A DNA stretch of 12,834 nucleotides from an uncultured Clostridia bacterium. Lineage in GTDB: Bacteria > Bacillota > Clostridia > Oscillospirales > Ruminococcaceae. Position 1 is the first letter of the stretch. Each line of letters begins with the position of its first letter. Shown here one piece after another: positions 6,932-12,834 of the stretch. Made by a program: the position numbers and the translations under genes. The notes under the pieces are model-generated. The model saw only the letters and a list, made by a program, of their open reading frames with translations, had not been told where the DNA came from and did not search any database. The DNA is taken from contig CALGTU010000051.1 of NCBI GenBank assembly GCA_937901465.1, positions 1-12,834 on the forward strand, written 5' to 3'.

Positions 6932-6960
6932 ATTATATCATGTATTCAATAATTTGTAAA
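6932..6960 (-). promoter_or_regulatory. Promoter of the GAF-GGDEF gene
   Basis: On the - strand: -35 TTTACA (6955-6960), a 17-bp spacer and -10 TATAAT (6932-6937) preceded by TGA, an extended -10. The leader is about 27 nt. The -35 box lies within the first copy of the direct repeat. Confidence 0.85.
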
Positions 6961-6975
6961 CAGAATTTTAAAAAA
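6948..6975 (+). repeat. Direct repeat, copy 1 (28 bp)
   Basis: Its core is TTTGTAAACAGAATTTTAAA. It matches copy 2 at 26 of 28 positions with a 41-bp offset, about four helical turns. It covers the -35 box and upstream side of the GGDEF promoter. Its A/T-rich character means chance similarity or UP-element function cannot be excluded. Confidence 0.6.
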
Positions 6976-6988
6976 AATTAACATTTTT

Positions 6989-7016
6989 AATAAATTGTAA
7001 ACAAAATTTTAAAAAA
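6989..7016 (+). repeat. Direct repeat, copy 2 (28 bp)
   Basis: Its core is ATTGTAAACAAAATTTTAAA. It ends 4 bp before the -35 box of the adenylate cyclase operon promoter. It is in the same orientation as copy 1, so this is a direct and not an inverted arrangement, although the AAAATTTT part is itself symmetric. Confidence 0.6.
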
Positions 7017-7020
7017 TATA

Positions 7021-7049
7021 GTGACAAACCCGAAAAAATGTGATATAAT
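7021..7049 (+). promoter_or_regulatory. Promoter of the adenylate cyclase operon
   Basis: -35 GTGACA (7021-7026), a 17-bp spacer and a consensus -10 TATAAT (7044-7049) with an extended TGA. An A/T-rich UP-like stretch sits just upstream. The leader is about 39 nt and ends in GAGGAGAG at 7081-7088. Confidence 0.88.
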
Positions 7050-7094
7050 TATCTTCGGTAAGAGAAAATATGGTAAAAAAGAGGAGAGTTTCAG

Positions 7095-8897
7095 ATGAAG
7101 AAAAAATCGACTATGATGTATATTTCGGGATTTGTTATTGCTTTTGCTGTAACTTTCCTTGTCGGATTTTCTGATATTTTGTATTCTTTCGATTCTCTTC
7201 TCCGCGATAAACTCTATCAGCAACCAAGAGGAATAAACAACAAAATCAAGATTATCGCGATAGATGACAGAACTTTACAGGAACTCGGCCCTTTCAATAC
7301 ATGGGACAGAACAATTTATGCCGATGTTATAAACGCTCTTGGTGATTATCCTGCTGTTATCGGTCTTGACGTAATGATTTTCGGTGAAACCGATGAAATT
7401 TCTGATAATGCGATTAAAGAAGCCTGTGAAAACAGCGGAAAAGTCGTTGCGGGGTCTTACATAAATTATACAAGTGTATATAAAACAACAGAAGATGGAA
7501 AACCTTATATCGACCATTTTAATATATCCGAAATAGAACAGCCCATTATAGAAGACTATGCTATAACAGGGTTTGTAAATGCAACCGCCGATGAAGACGG
7601 TATTGTTCGTTCTGCTTTTGTTACAACCGATTTTAACGGAAAAACATACGGCAGTTTTTCGCACGAAATATACTCTCTCTATTGTCAGAACACAGGGAAT
7701 ACAATGACTACTCCGAAGTACGATAAAAACGGCAGAATGTGGATAAACTATGCCGGTCGTCCTTATGATTACGAACATATATCTCTTTGTGATGTTATTT
7801 CAGGAAAGGTTGACCCGAAAATCTTTACCGGTTGTATCGTTATGGTCGGTGCTTATGCAACAGGACTTCAGGACCAGTTTTCAGTTCCTAACAGCGCAGA
7901 CCAGATGTTTGGAGTTGAAATTCATGCAAATATAGTTCAGGCTTTGCTTGATGAAAAATGTCCCGTTCCCGCAAACCGTCCTCTCGCTGCATTTTTAAGC
8001 GGACTTATAGCAGCGGCGGTTTACTTTGTTTCAAGAAAATTCAGACTTGCTATTTCATCAGGCGTTGCATTTGTAGCAGTAGCAGGAAGCGTCATAGGAG
8101 GAGTGGTTTTCAATAATATCGGAATATCATTCCCGATTCTCTATGCACCTTTGTTCTCAATTATTTACTACCTTATAAATATTATAAGAAGATATCTTGA
8201 AGCTTCGGCTGAAAAGAAAAAGATAACAGCGGCATTTAAAAAATATGTAGCGCCCCAGGTAGTTGAAGAAATTGCCAAAACAGGCAACTATCATATAAAA
8301 CTAGGAGGGGAAAACCGCGATATCGCAGTTCTTTTCGTTGATATCAGAGGTTTCACACCTATGTCTGAAAGCCTCGAACCCGAACAGGTTGTTGATATTC
8401 TGAATAGCTATCTTAACCTTACAACAAATTCGATTTTCGATAACGGCGGAACACTTGATAAGTTCATAGGCGACGCTACAATGGCAGTGTTCAATGCTCC
8501 TTTTGACCTTGACGATTATGTTTTCAGGGCTGTAAAAACCGCTAAAGCCATAGTTGACGGCGGAAACGCGATAGAAAGTCAGTTCCTTGAAAAATACGGA
8601 AAATCGGTTAGTTTCGGTGTGGGCGTAAACTGTGGTCCTGCCGTTGTAGGAAACATCGGTTGTGACTTCAGAATGGACTATACCGCAATCGGAGATACAG
8701 TAAATACCGCCGCAAGACTCGAATCAAATGCAAAACGTGGTCAGGTTTTACTCAGCGAATATGTTTATGAAAAGGTAAAGGACAGAATAACTGTCGAAGA
8801 AATAGGCGAAATTCCACTTAAGGGAAAATCAAAGGGAGTTTTTGTTTACTCTCTCGTAGATATAAACGAAGAAGAAAAATCCGATAAGGAGGGCTGA
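7095..8897 (+). CDS. CHASE2-sensor class III adenylate cyclase
   Basis: This 600-aa protein has an N-terminal membrane segment (~8-28), an extracellular CHASE2 sensor (~30-290; FDSLLRDKL, IKIIAIDDRTL, GLDVMIFGETD), three membrane segments (~295-365), and a cytoplasmic class III cyclase domain (~400-595). The catalytic residues are present: metal aspartates D416 (LFVDIRGFT) and D460, adenine-selecting K456 (LDKFIGD), T530 at the second selector position (DYTAIGD), and N537/R541 (NTAARLE). K456 with a Thr at the second site points to ATP, hence cAMP, and to the class IIIb group. The start follows GAGGAGAG. It leads an operon with a TIM-barrel protein and a FecR protein. The CHASE2 ligand is unknown; the extracellular FecR protein is a natural candidate partner (inference). 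Confidence 0.95.
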   Translation: MKKKSTMMYISGFVIAFAVTFLVGFSDILYSFDSLLRDKLYQQPRGINNKIKIIAIDDRTLQELGPFNTWDRTIYADVINALGDYPAVIGLDVMIFGETDEISDNAIKEACENSGKVVAGSYINYTSVYKTTEDGKPYIDHFNISEIEQPIIEDYAITGFVNATADEDGIVRSAFVTTDFNGKTYGSFSHEIYSLYCQNTGNTMTTPKYDKNGRMWINYAGRPYDYEHISLCDVISGKVDPKIFTGCIVMVGAYATGLQDQFSVPNSADQMFGVEIHANIVQALLDEKCPVPANRPLAAFLSGLIAAAVYFVSRKFRLAISSGVAFVAVAGSVIGGVVFNNIGISFPILYAPLFSIIYYLINIIRRYLEASAEKKKITAAFKKYVAPQVVEEIAKTGNYHIKLGGENRDIAVLFVDIRGFTPMSESLEPEQVVDILNSYLNLTTNSIFDNGGTLDKFIGDATMAVFNAPFDLDDYVFRAVKTAKAIVDGGNAIESQFLEKYGKSVSFGVGVNCGPAVVGNIGCDFRMDYTAIGDTVNTAARLESNAKRGQVLLSEYVYEKVKDRITVEEIGEIPLKGKSKGVFVYSLVDINEEEKSDKEG

Positions 8898-8898
8898 T

Positions 8899-9678
8899 AT
8901 GCGGAACTTTCTCATAATCCCCAGAGTAAATAATCTTGATGAAAGTTTGAAACTTGCCGAAGAATATGGCTTCGGATTTGAATATAATGATTTTTTTGTT
9001 CCTGATATAATGGATGATAAAGAGAAGAAAAAAGAAATTATATCAACTTATAAATCTGTAAAACTTCCGGCTTATAATACAATGCATGGTGCTTTTTTCG
9101 ATGTAATTATTTTCAGTGAAGATAGAAAAATCTGTGAAGTTGCTGATTACAGAATAAGAGAAAGCATAGAAACAGCACTTGAAATAGACGCAAAGGGAGT
9201 GGTTTTTCATACAAACCATACTCCTATGCTTAAATCGGATTTTTATATAAGCGGTTGGCTTGATAAAAACAGCGAATACTGGTCGCATATATGCGATGAA
9301 TATAAAGATATAGATATCTATATCGAAAACATGTTTGATGATACCCCGATGATGCTGAAAAAACTTTCAGAAAATCTTTCTGATAAAAAGAATTTCGGCG
9401 TATGCCTTGATTATGCACATGCCCATGTTTTCGGAGATAATGCAGATGATTTTGTAAAAGAACTTTCTTCTTTTACCAAGCATATACATATCAATGATAA
9501 CGACCTTGAAGCAGACCTTCATCTTGCTGTAGGCGACGGTAAGATTGACTGGAATATCTTTAAAAAATGTTTTGAAGATAGTTTTGAAAATGTAAAAAGT
9601 GTTCTTATAGAAACATCAGATATAAATTATCAGAGAAAATCAGCAGAATACCTCAAAACTCTTGGCATATTAAATTAA
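8899..9678 (+). CDS. Sugar-phosphate isomerase/epimerase-like TIM-barrel protein
   Basis: This 259-aa protein matches the xylose isomerase-like / AP-endonuclease-2 TIM barrel family in size and motif order: NTMHGAFFD, GVVFHTNHTP, IYIENMFDD, FGVCLDYAHAH, HIHINDND, DLHLAVGDGKIDW and VLIETS. The expected divalent-metal ligands are present (H63, H104, E143, D171, H174, H197, D200, H208 and E238 in some combination). It should therefore be a metal-dependent enzyme, probably on a sugar or sugar derivative, or possibly on DNA. The family does not predict the substrate. It starts 1 nt after the cyclase stop with AAGGAGG inside the cyclase coding end, so it is co-translated. It is cytoplasmic, with no signal peptide. 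Its role between a cyclase and a FecR protein is unclear; it may process a sugar linked to the envelope signal. Confidence 0.88.
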   Translation: MRNFLIIPRVNNLDESLKLAEEYGFGFEYNDFFVPDIMDDKEKKKEIISTYKSVKLPAYNTMHGAFFDVIIFSEDRKICEVADYRIRESIETALEIDAKGVVFHTNHTPMLKSDFYISGWLDKNSEYWSHICDEYKDIDIYIENMFDDTPMMLKKLSENLSDKKNFGVCLDYAHAHVFGDNADDFVKELSSFTKHIHINDNDLEADLHLAVGDGKIDWNIFKKCFEDSFENVKSVLIETSDINYQRKSAEYLKTLGILN

Positions 9679-9683
9679 GGAGG
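9677..9683 (+). promoter_or_regulatory. Ribosome binding site deciding a TTG start
   Basis: AAGGAGG, overlapping the previous gene's stop codon, lies 7 nt before the TTG at 9691. No suitable site precedes the next in-frame ATG at 9718, which would also cut into the signal sequence. Confidence 0.85.
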
Positions 9684-9690
9684 AATTTTC

Positions 9691-12177
9691 TTGGCAATTA
9701 AAGAATTTCTTGCGGCAATGACTTTAAAAGCAAAAGTAATAGCAGTGTCTACAGCGGTTCTTGTAACAGGAACAATCGGAACGATAGTAGGTATTGCCGT
9801 TGCCAAAGAAGACGAATACCGAGTTGTAAAAGTTTTTGAAATGACCGGTGAAGCAACAGTTGAAAGAGACGGAACAGGTGAACTTTCTGCTTATGTAGGA
9901 ATGAACCTTGAAAACGGAGACGTTCTTACAGTAGCAGAAGACAGCACACTCAGAATATCAATGGATAACGACAAATATGTCCTTCTTGATGGCGGAACTG
10001 TTCTTAAACTCAACGCAACAGGAACATCTTCAGACAGTAAGACGAAAATCGAATTAATGCGTGGCGAAATCCTTAACGAAATAACAAAACCACTTTCGTC
10101 GAATTCATCCTATGAAGTTGCAACTCCTAAGGCTACAATGGCAGTAAGAGGAACGAGCTTTGTAGTCAAGGTTGAAGAAGATAGTGAGGGCGGATACATA
10201 ACAAATCAGCAGACTTTACAGGGTAAAGTTGAAATCGAACTTTTATCTCCCGAAGGAAAGAAAACAGGCAAAAAAGTAATTGTCAGCGAAGACAAGAGCG
10301 TTACAATCGCTACAACTCCTAACGAAGAAAGCGGAAATTCAGCAGAGATTGACGGAACATCATTCTTTGTAATAGAAGATATAAATGGTGATTTCATTGT
10401 TGTTTCCGACCCTGAAGAAGCAGTTCAAGAAATAGATTATACAACGATTTCCGATAATATAAAGGAAATAGCAATCTATTCAGACGATACAAGACTTATG
10501 GTTCTTGATGAAGTTGTTGCAAGAAAGATAAGAGAAAATCTTGATATTGAACCAAAAGTAACAACAACCCCCGCAGAAACTATTGTTCCCGAAGAAACAG
10601 TAGTTCCCGAGGTTACAACAGTTCCCGAGGAAACAACACCTGAAGTAACAACCGTTCCTGAAGAAACAACACTTCCTGAGGAAACAACAGTTACAGAACA
10701 GATTCCTGCTCAGGAAGTAACAACCGTTCCCGAAGAAACTACAACAGAAGAAACAACAACTTCTGAAACCGAAGAAACAGAAGAAGCAGGCGGTGGTGGC
10801 GGTTCTTCAACAGAAGAACCCGAAGAAGAAGTTGCTGAATACAGAGTTGAATTTGTATATAACGACGTTGTTAAAAAAGTAGTCAAAGTTGAAGAAGGTG
10901 ATGTGATTTCTCCGTCTGATGCTCCTACAGTTACTCAGCTCGGTCTTGATTCAGAAAATTATTATGTAACATGGAGAATAGACGGAACAGAATTCAAATC
11001 TTCATATATTGTAACAGAAGATATTGAAGTAGTAGCAGATGTCGGATCATACAACATCATCACATTCCAGCATATCAATAACGAAACAGATGTCTATAAA
11101 TCAAAATGGGGACAATCGCTCAGTCAGGCCGGTATAACACCTCCTGCTATCAAGGGCGTTTCCGGAGGATGCACTGCAAAATGGATATATAATAATGCTG
11201 TTATTAATGTGAATATGAGCCTCAGCGGAAACTATACCTTCACAGCACGTGAATATGTTACAATAACATTCAAGAAAATGGATGGATCTGTTCTTGATAC
11301 ATATGAAGTAAGAAAAGATGCATCAATAGGAACACTTCCTTCAATCCCGACAGAAACCGGATATAAGGCGACATCATGGTGCGACAGTGAAGGAAATACG
11401 GTTTCGTCTTCAAGCACTTTTGAAACATCAACAACACTCACTCCGAATTATTCTGCCCTTGAATATGTTACAATAAAGTTTATTGATTTCAATGACGGAG
11501 AGATAGCATCATATGAAATCGAAAAGGGTAACAGTATTGCATCGGTTGATGGAACTGTTCCCGAAATACCAACAGTTGATGGATATTCAGCAACAAAATG
11601 GATAGGTGCTGACGGAACAGACTATGGCAATATTACGGCTTCTTCAACATTCGCTAATTCATATACATTCAAGCCGAATTATACCGCAATTAATATCACG
11701 ATAAAATTCCTTGATGAAAATGGAAACCAGCTCGGCTCATATACTATCCAGCAGAATACTACGCTTTCTGATATTCCTGTAGCGCCTGACAAATCAGGAT
11801 ACGAGTTTGTTGGTTGGCGCGATGAAATCGGAAATATTGTTGACAGTATCACCACAAATACTTCTTTCTCAACGAATAAGACATTTACTGCTGAGTATGA
11901 AAAAACATATACAATATCTTACTCGATAACAGGTGCTTATTTTTTTACAGAAAATGGTGATAAAAGCATAGAAACTACTAAGTCATATAATGAAACTATT
12001 AAAATTACAGTTTTGGAAAGAAGTAATATAGGAACACAGATTAGATATACACCTGTACTCTCAGGAGTAAGTTTTTCTTGTAACGGAACTGAAGTAGCTA
12101 CAGTCAGTGAAGCTATCGCTGCGATACCCGGATACACTGATGGAAATCCGATATCAATAGAGGTTATTGTTTCTTAA
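9691..12177 (+). CDS. Exported FecR-domain protein with InlB_B-type repeats
   Basis: This 828-aa protein uses a TTG start, chosen from the strong AAGGAGG 7 nt upstream. Residues ~13-38 are a signal sequence or signal anchor; AVA-KE at 36-40 could be a signal peptidase site. A FecR domain follows (~45-210, with ATPKATMAVRGTSFVVKV), then a Thr/Pro/Glu-rich linker (~291-380, repeats of VPEETT, ending GGGGGSS). Next come about five beta modules (~383-739), the last three clear InlB_B/Listeria-Bacteroides repeats (VTIKF..., GYEFVGW...), and a unique C-terminal domain (740-828). No LPXTG motif is present, so it is N-terminally anchored or released. FecR domains in Gram-negatives transmit envelope signals; there is no FecI sigma factor here. 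Its operon partner is a CHASE2 adenylate cyclase, suggesting the FecR part engages the sensor (inference). A convergent gene follows. Confidence 0.92.
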   Translation: MAIKEFLAAMTLKAKVIAVSTAVLVTGTIGTIVGIAVAKEDEYRVVKVFEMTGEATVERDGTGELSAYVGMNLENGDVLTVAEDSTLRISMDNDKYVLLDGGTVLKLNATGTSSDSKTKIELMRGEILNEITKPLSSNSSYEVATPKATMAVRGTSFVVKVEEDSEGGYITNQQTLQGKVEIELLSPEGKKTGKKVIVSEDKSVTIATTPNEESGNSAEIDGTSFFVIEDINGDFIVVSDPEEAVQEIDYTTISDNIKEIAIYSDDTRLMVLDEVVARKIRENLDIEPKVTTTPAETIVPEETVVPEVTTVPEETTPEVTTVPEETTLPEETTVTEQIPAQEVTTVPEETTTEETTTSETEETEEAGGGGGSSTEEPEEEVAEYRVEFVYNDVVKKVVKVEEGDVISPSDAPTVTQLGLDSENYYVTWRIDGTEFKSSYIVTEDIEVVADVGSYNIITFQHINNETDVYKSKWGQSLSQAGITPPAIKGVSGGCTAKWIYNNAVINVNMSLSGNYTFTAREYVTITFKKMDGSVLDTYEVRKDASIGTLPSIPTETGYKATSWCDSEGNTVSSSSTFETSTTLTPNYSALEYVTIKFIDFNDGEIASYEIEKGNSIASVDGTVPEIPTVDGYSATKWIGADGTDYGNITASSTFANSYTFKPNYTAINITIKFLDENGNQLGSYTIQQNTTLSDIPVAPDKSGYEFVGWRDEIGNIVDSITTNTSFSTNKTFTAEYEKTYTISYSITGAYFFTENGDKSIETTKSYNETIKITVLERSNIGTQIRYTPVLSGVSFSCNGTEVATVSEAIAAIPGYTDGNPISIEVIVS
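10561..10830 (+). repeat. Coding repeat: VPEETT-type linker
   Basis: Imperfect tandem units such as GTTCCCGAAGAAACA encode about eight VPEET/VPEVT/LPEET units, then a short Gly/Ser stretch. It is a flexible extracellular stalk and may vary in copy number between strains. Confidence 0.8.
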
Positions 12178-12191
12178 AATCTGATTAAACA

Positions 12192-12224
12192 AAAAATACC
12201 GAAGCTTAAAGCTTCGGTATTTTT
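12192..12224. terminator. Bidirectional intrinsic terminator
   Basis: A 14-bp stem AAAAATACCGAAGC (12192-12205) / GCTTCGGTATTTTT (12211-12224) with loop TTAAA and a T-rich tail on both strands. It separates the convergent FecR and transglutaminase genes. Confidence 0.92.
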
Positions 12225-12227
12225 ATT

Positions 12228-12834
12228 TTATTTTTTCTTCTTTTTAATAACTTTTATAAATCCCTTATAACATTCAAAACTCTTTTCGGTTTCATTCTTT
12301 TCTGCGGGAATTTTTCCGTAACAAACCTTTTCTGTCAGTTTTGTAACGGGAGAAATATCATATCCGAATTTTTCGTTTGCAAGAACGCATAGTTCAACAG
12401 TAGAATAAGCCTCGGTGTTTTCACCCGATTTTTTTCCTAAAAGTTTTGATGTTCTTCTGTAAAGTCTTACTATCTTCTTTTCGCCCTTTGAAAGTGAGAA
12501 GATAAGTCTGAAAAATCCTTCTCTTATCGCAGGCATAAAGATAATAATCATTATCGCAAGTATAACGCCGACGCCTGAAAGAACGAATACAACCCACATC
12601 GTTTCAACAGGGTCAATATTCTGTTCGGTTCCGCCTATAATATCATCGGTTTCATCTGATGCAGGGGTAGAGTCAAAGGTCATCCAACCATATCCCGAAA
12701 TATAGATTTCAGCCCAGGCGTGTCCGTGCTTATCTCTTACTGCATAATATCCATCGGTCATAGGTTCAGTCATCAAAAATCCGGTTGTGTATCTTGCGGG
12801 AAGATCAGCAGCTCTTGCAAGAAGAACAGTTGCT
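12228..12834 (-). CDS. Transglutaminase-like membrane protein, C-terminal part (5' end outside window)
   Basis: The - strand frame is open to the window's right edge, giving the last ~201 residues; the internal TTG and ATG near 12771-12776 are not starts. The edge-most residues (TVLLARAADLPARYTTGF) are the segment just after the catalytic Cys in transglutaminase-like (Transglut_core) domains, so the Cys lies outside the window. Downstream, HGHAWAEIYISGYGWMTFD supplies the catalytic His (codon 12720-12722) and Asp (codon 12672-12674). A membrane segment follows (~12522-12599), then a charged tail (KKIVRLYRRTSKLLG...) like the DUF4129-type end of TgpA-like proteins. The catalytic domain is therefore probably outside and the tail cytoplasmic. 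Its function in cell-envelope modification or proteolysis is unproven. It is not in the FecR operon because it is convergent. Confidence 0.88.
   Translation of the reverse strand, partial: ATVLLARAADLPARYTTGFLMTEPMTDGYYAVRDKHGHAWAEIYISGYGWMTFDSTPASDETDDIIGGTEQNIDPVETMWVVFVLSGVGVILAIMIIIFMPAIREGFFRLIFSLSKGEKKIVRLYRRTSKLLGKKSGENTEAYSTVELCVLANEKFGYDISPVTKLTEKVCYGKIPAEKNETEKSFECYKGFIKVIKKKKK

Noticed and set aside
6899..7094. Riboswitch or structured RNA between the two cyclase genes
   Set aside because: Leaders are only ~27 and ~39 nt by the promoters read, and the rest is A/T-rich promoter DNA without strong stems.
7275..7778. A 167-codon open frame on the - strand
   Set aside because: It is antisense to the well-supported CHASE2 domain, has no protein-like domain pattern and no good ribosome binding site.
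10561..10830. Repeats that might suggest a CRISPR-like or tandem non-coding array
   Set aside because: Units keep the reading frame and encode a Thr/Pro/Glu linker; there are no unique spacers of constant length.
12771..12776. TTG/ATG as the start of the transglutaminase-like gene
   Set aside because: The upstream in-frame codons to the edge encode conserved transglutaminase core sequence, so the true start is outside the window.

Overview
The window is about 12.8 kb of AT-rich DNA, roughly 35-43% GC where counted. It looks like an anaerobic low-GC Gram-positive, most likely a gut or rumen Clostridia (Oscillospiraceae/Ruminococcaceae type). Reasons: strong AAGGAGG-type ribosome binding sites, TTGACA/TATAAT-like promoters with 17-bp spacers, an oxygen-sensitive radical SAM activase, a lipobox lipoprotein, and InlB-type surface repeats. 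No rRNA, tRNA, CRISPR array or insertion sequence was found. This placement is inference; no taxonomic marker gene is present.

Region 1 (1-3130, + strand) is the 3' end of a tightly packed operon. It holds the C-terminal part of a GLUG-repeat protein, a 409-aa charged helical protein beginning MSGPKYG, a zinc-ribbon/FHA phosphopeptide-binding protein, and a small NrdG/PFL-activase-like radical SAM protein. The genes abut or overlap, so they are probably made together. The combination matches no named system I recognise. A two-way terminator closes it.

Region 2 (3165-5830) holds a secreted DUF885-type lipoprotein on the - strand that appears to have lost its metallopeptidase motif. Divergent from it are an unlisted 42-aa single-pass membrane protein and then an XRE-type regulator fused to four membrane segments. 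Promoters can be read for all three genes. A second two-way terminator follows.

Region 3 (5867-12177) is a nucleotide second-messenger locus. A soluble GAF-GGDEF diguanylate cyclase (- strand) is divergent from a three-gene + operon: CHASE2-class III adenylate cyclase, a xylose-isomerase-like TIM-barrel protein, and an 828-aa exported FecR/InlB_B-repeat protein. Both promoters are clear, and the 196-bp intergenic region carries a 28-bp direct repeat spaced 41 bp apart, one copy at each promoter. My reading is an envelope-sensing system: the FecR protein outside, the CHASE2 sensor in the membrane and cAMP inside. The divergent GAF domain has a PDE-type NK...F...ED signature, so cAMP may also feed into c-di-GMP. 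The domains and residues are seen; the coupling is hypothesis.

Region 4 (12228-end, - strand) is the C-terminal part of a membrane-anchored transglutaminase-like protein cut by the window edge. It converges on the FecR gene across a third two-way terminator.
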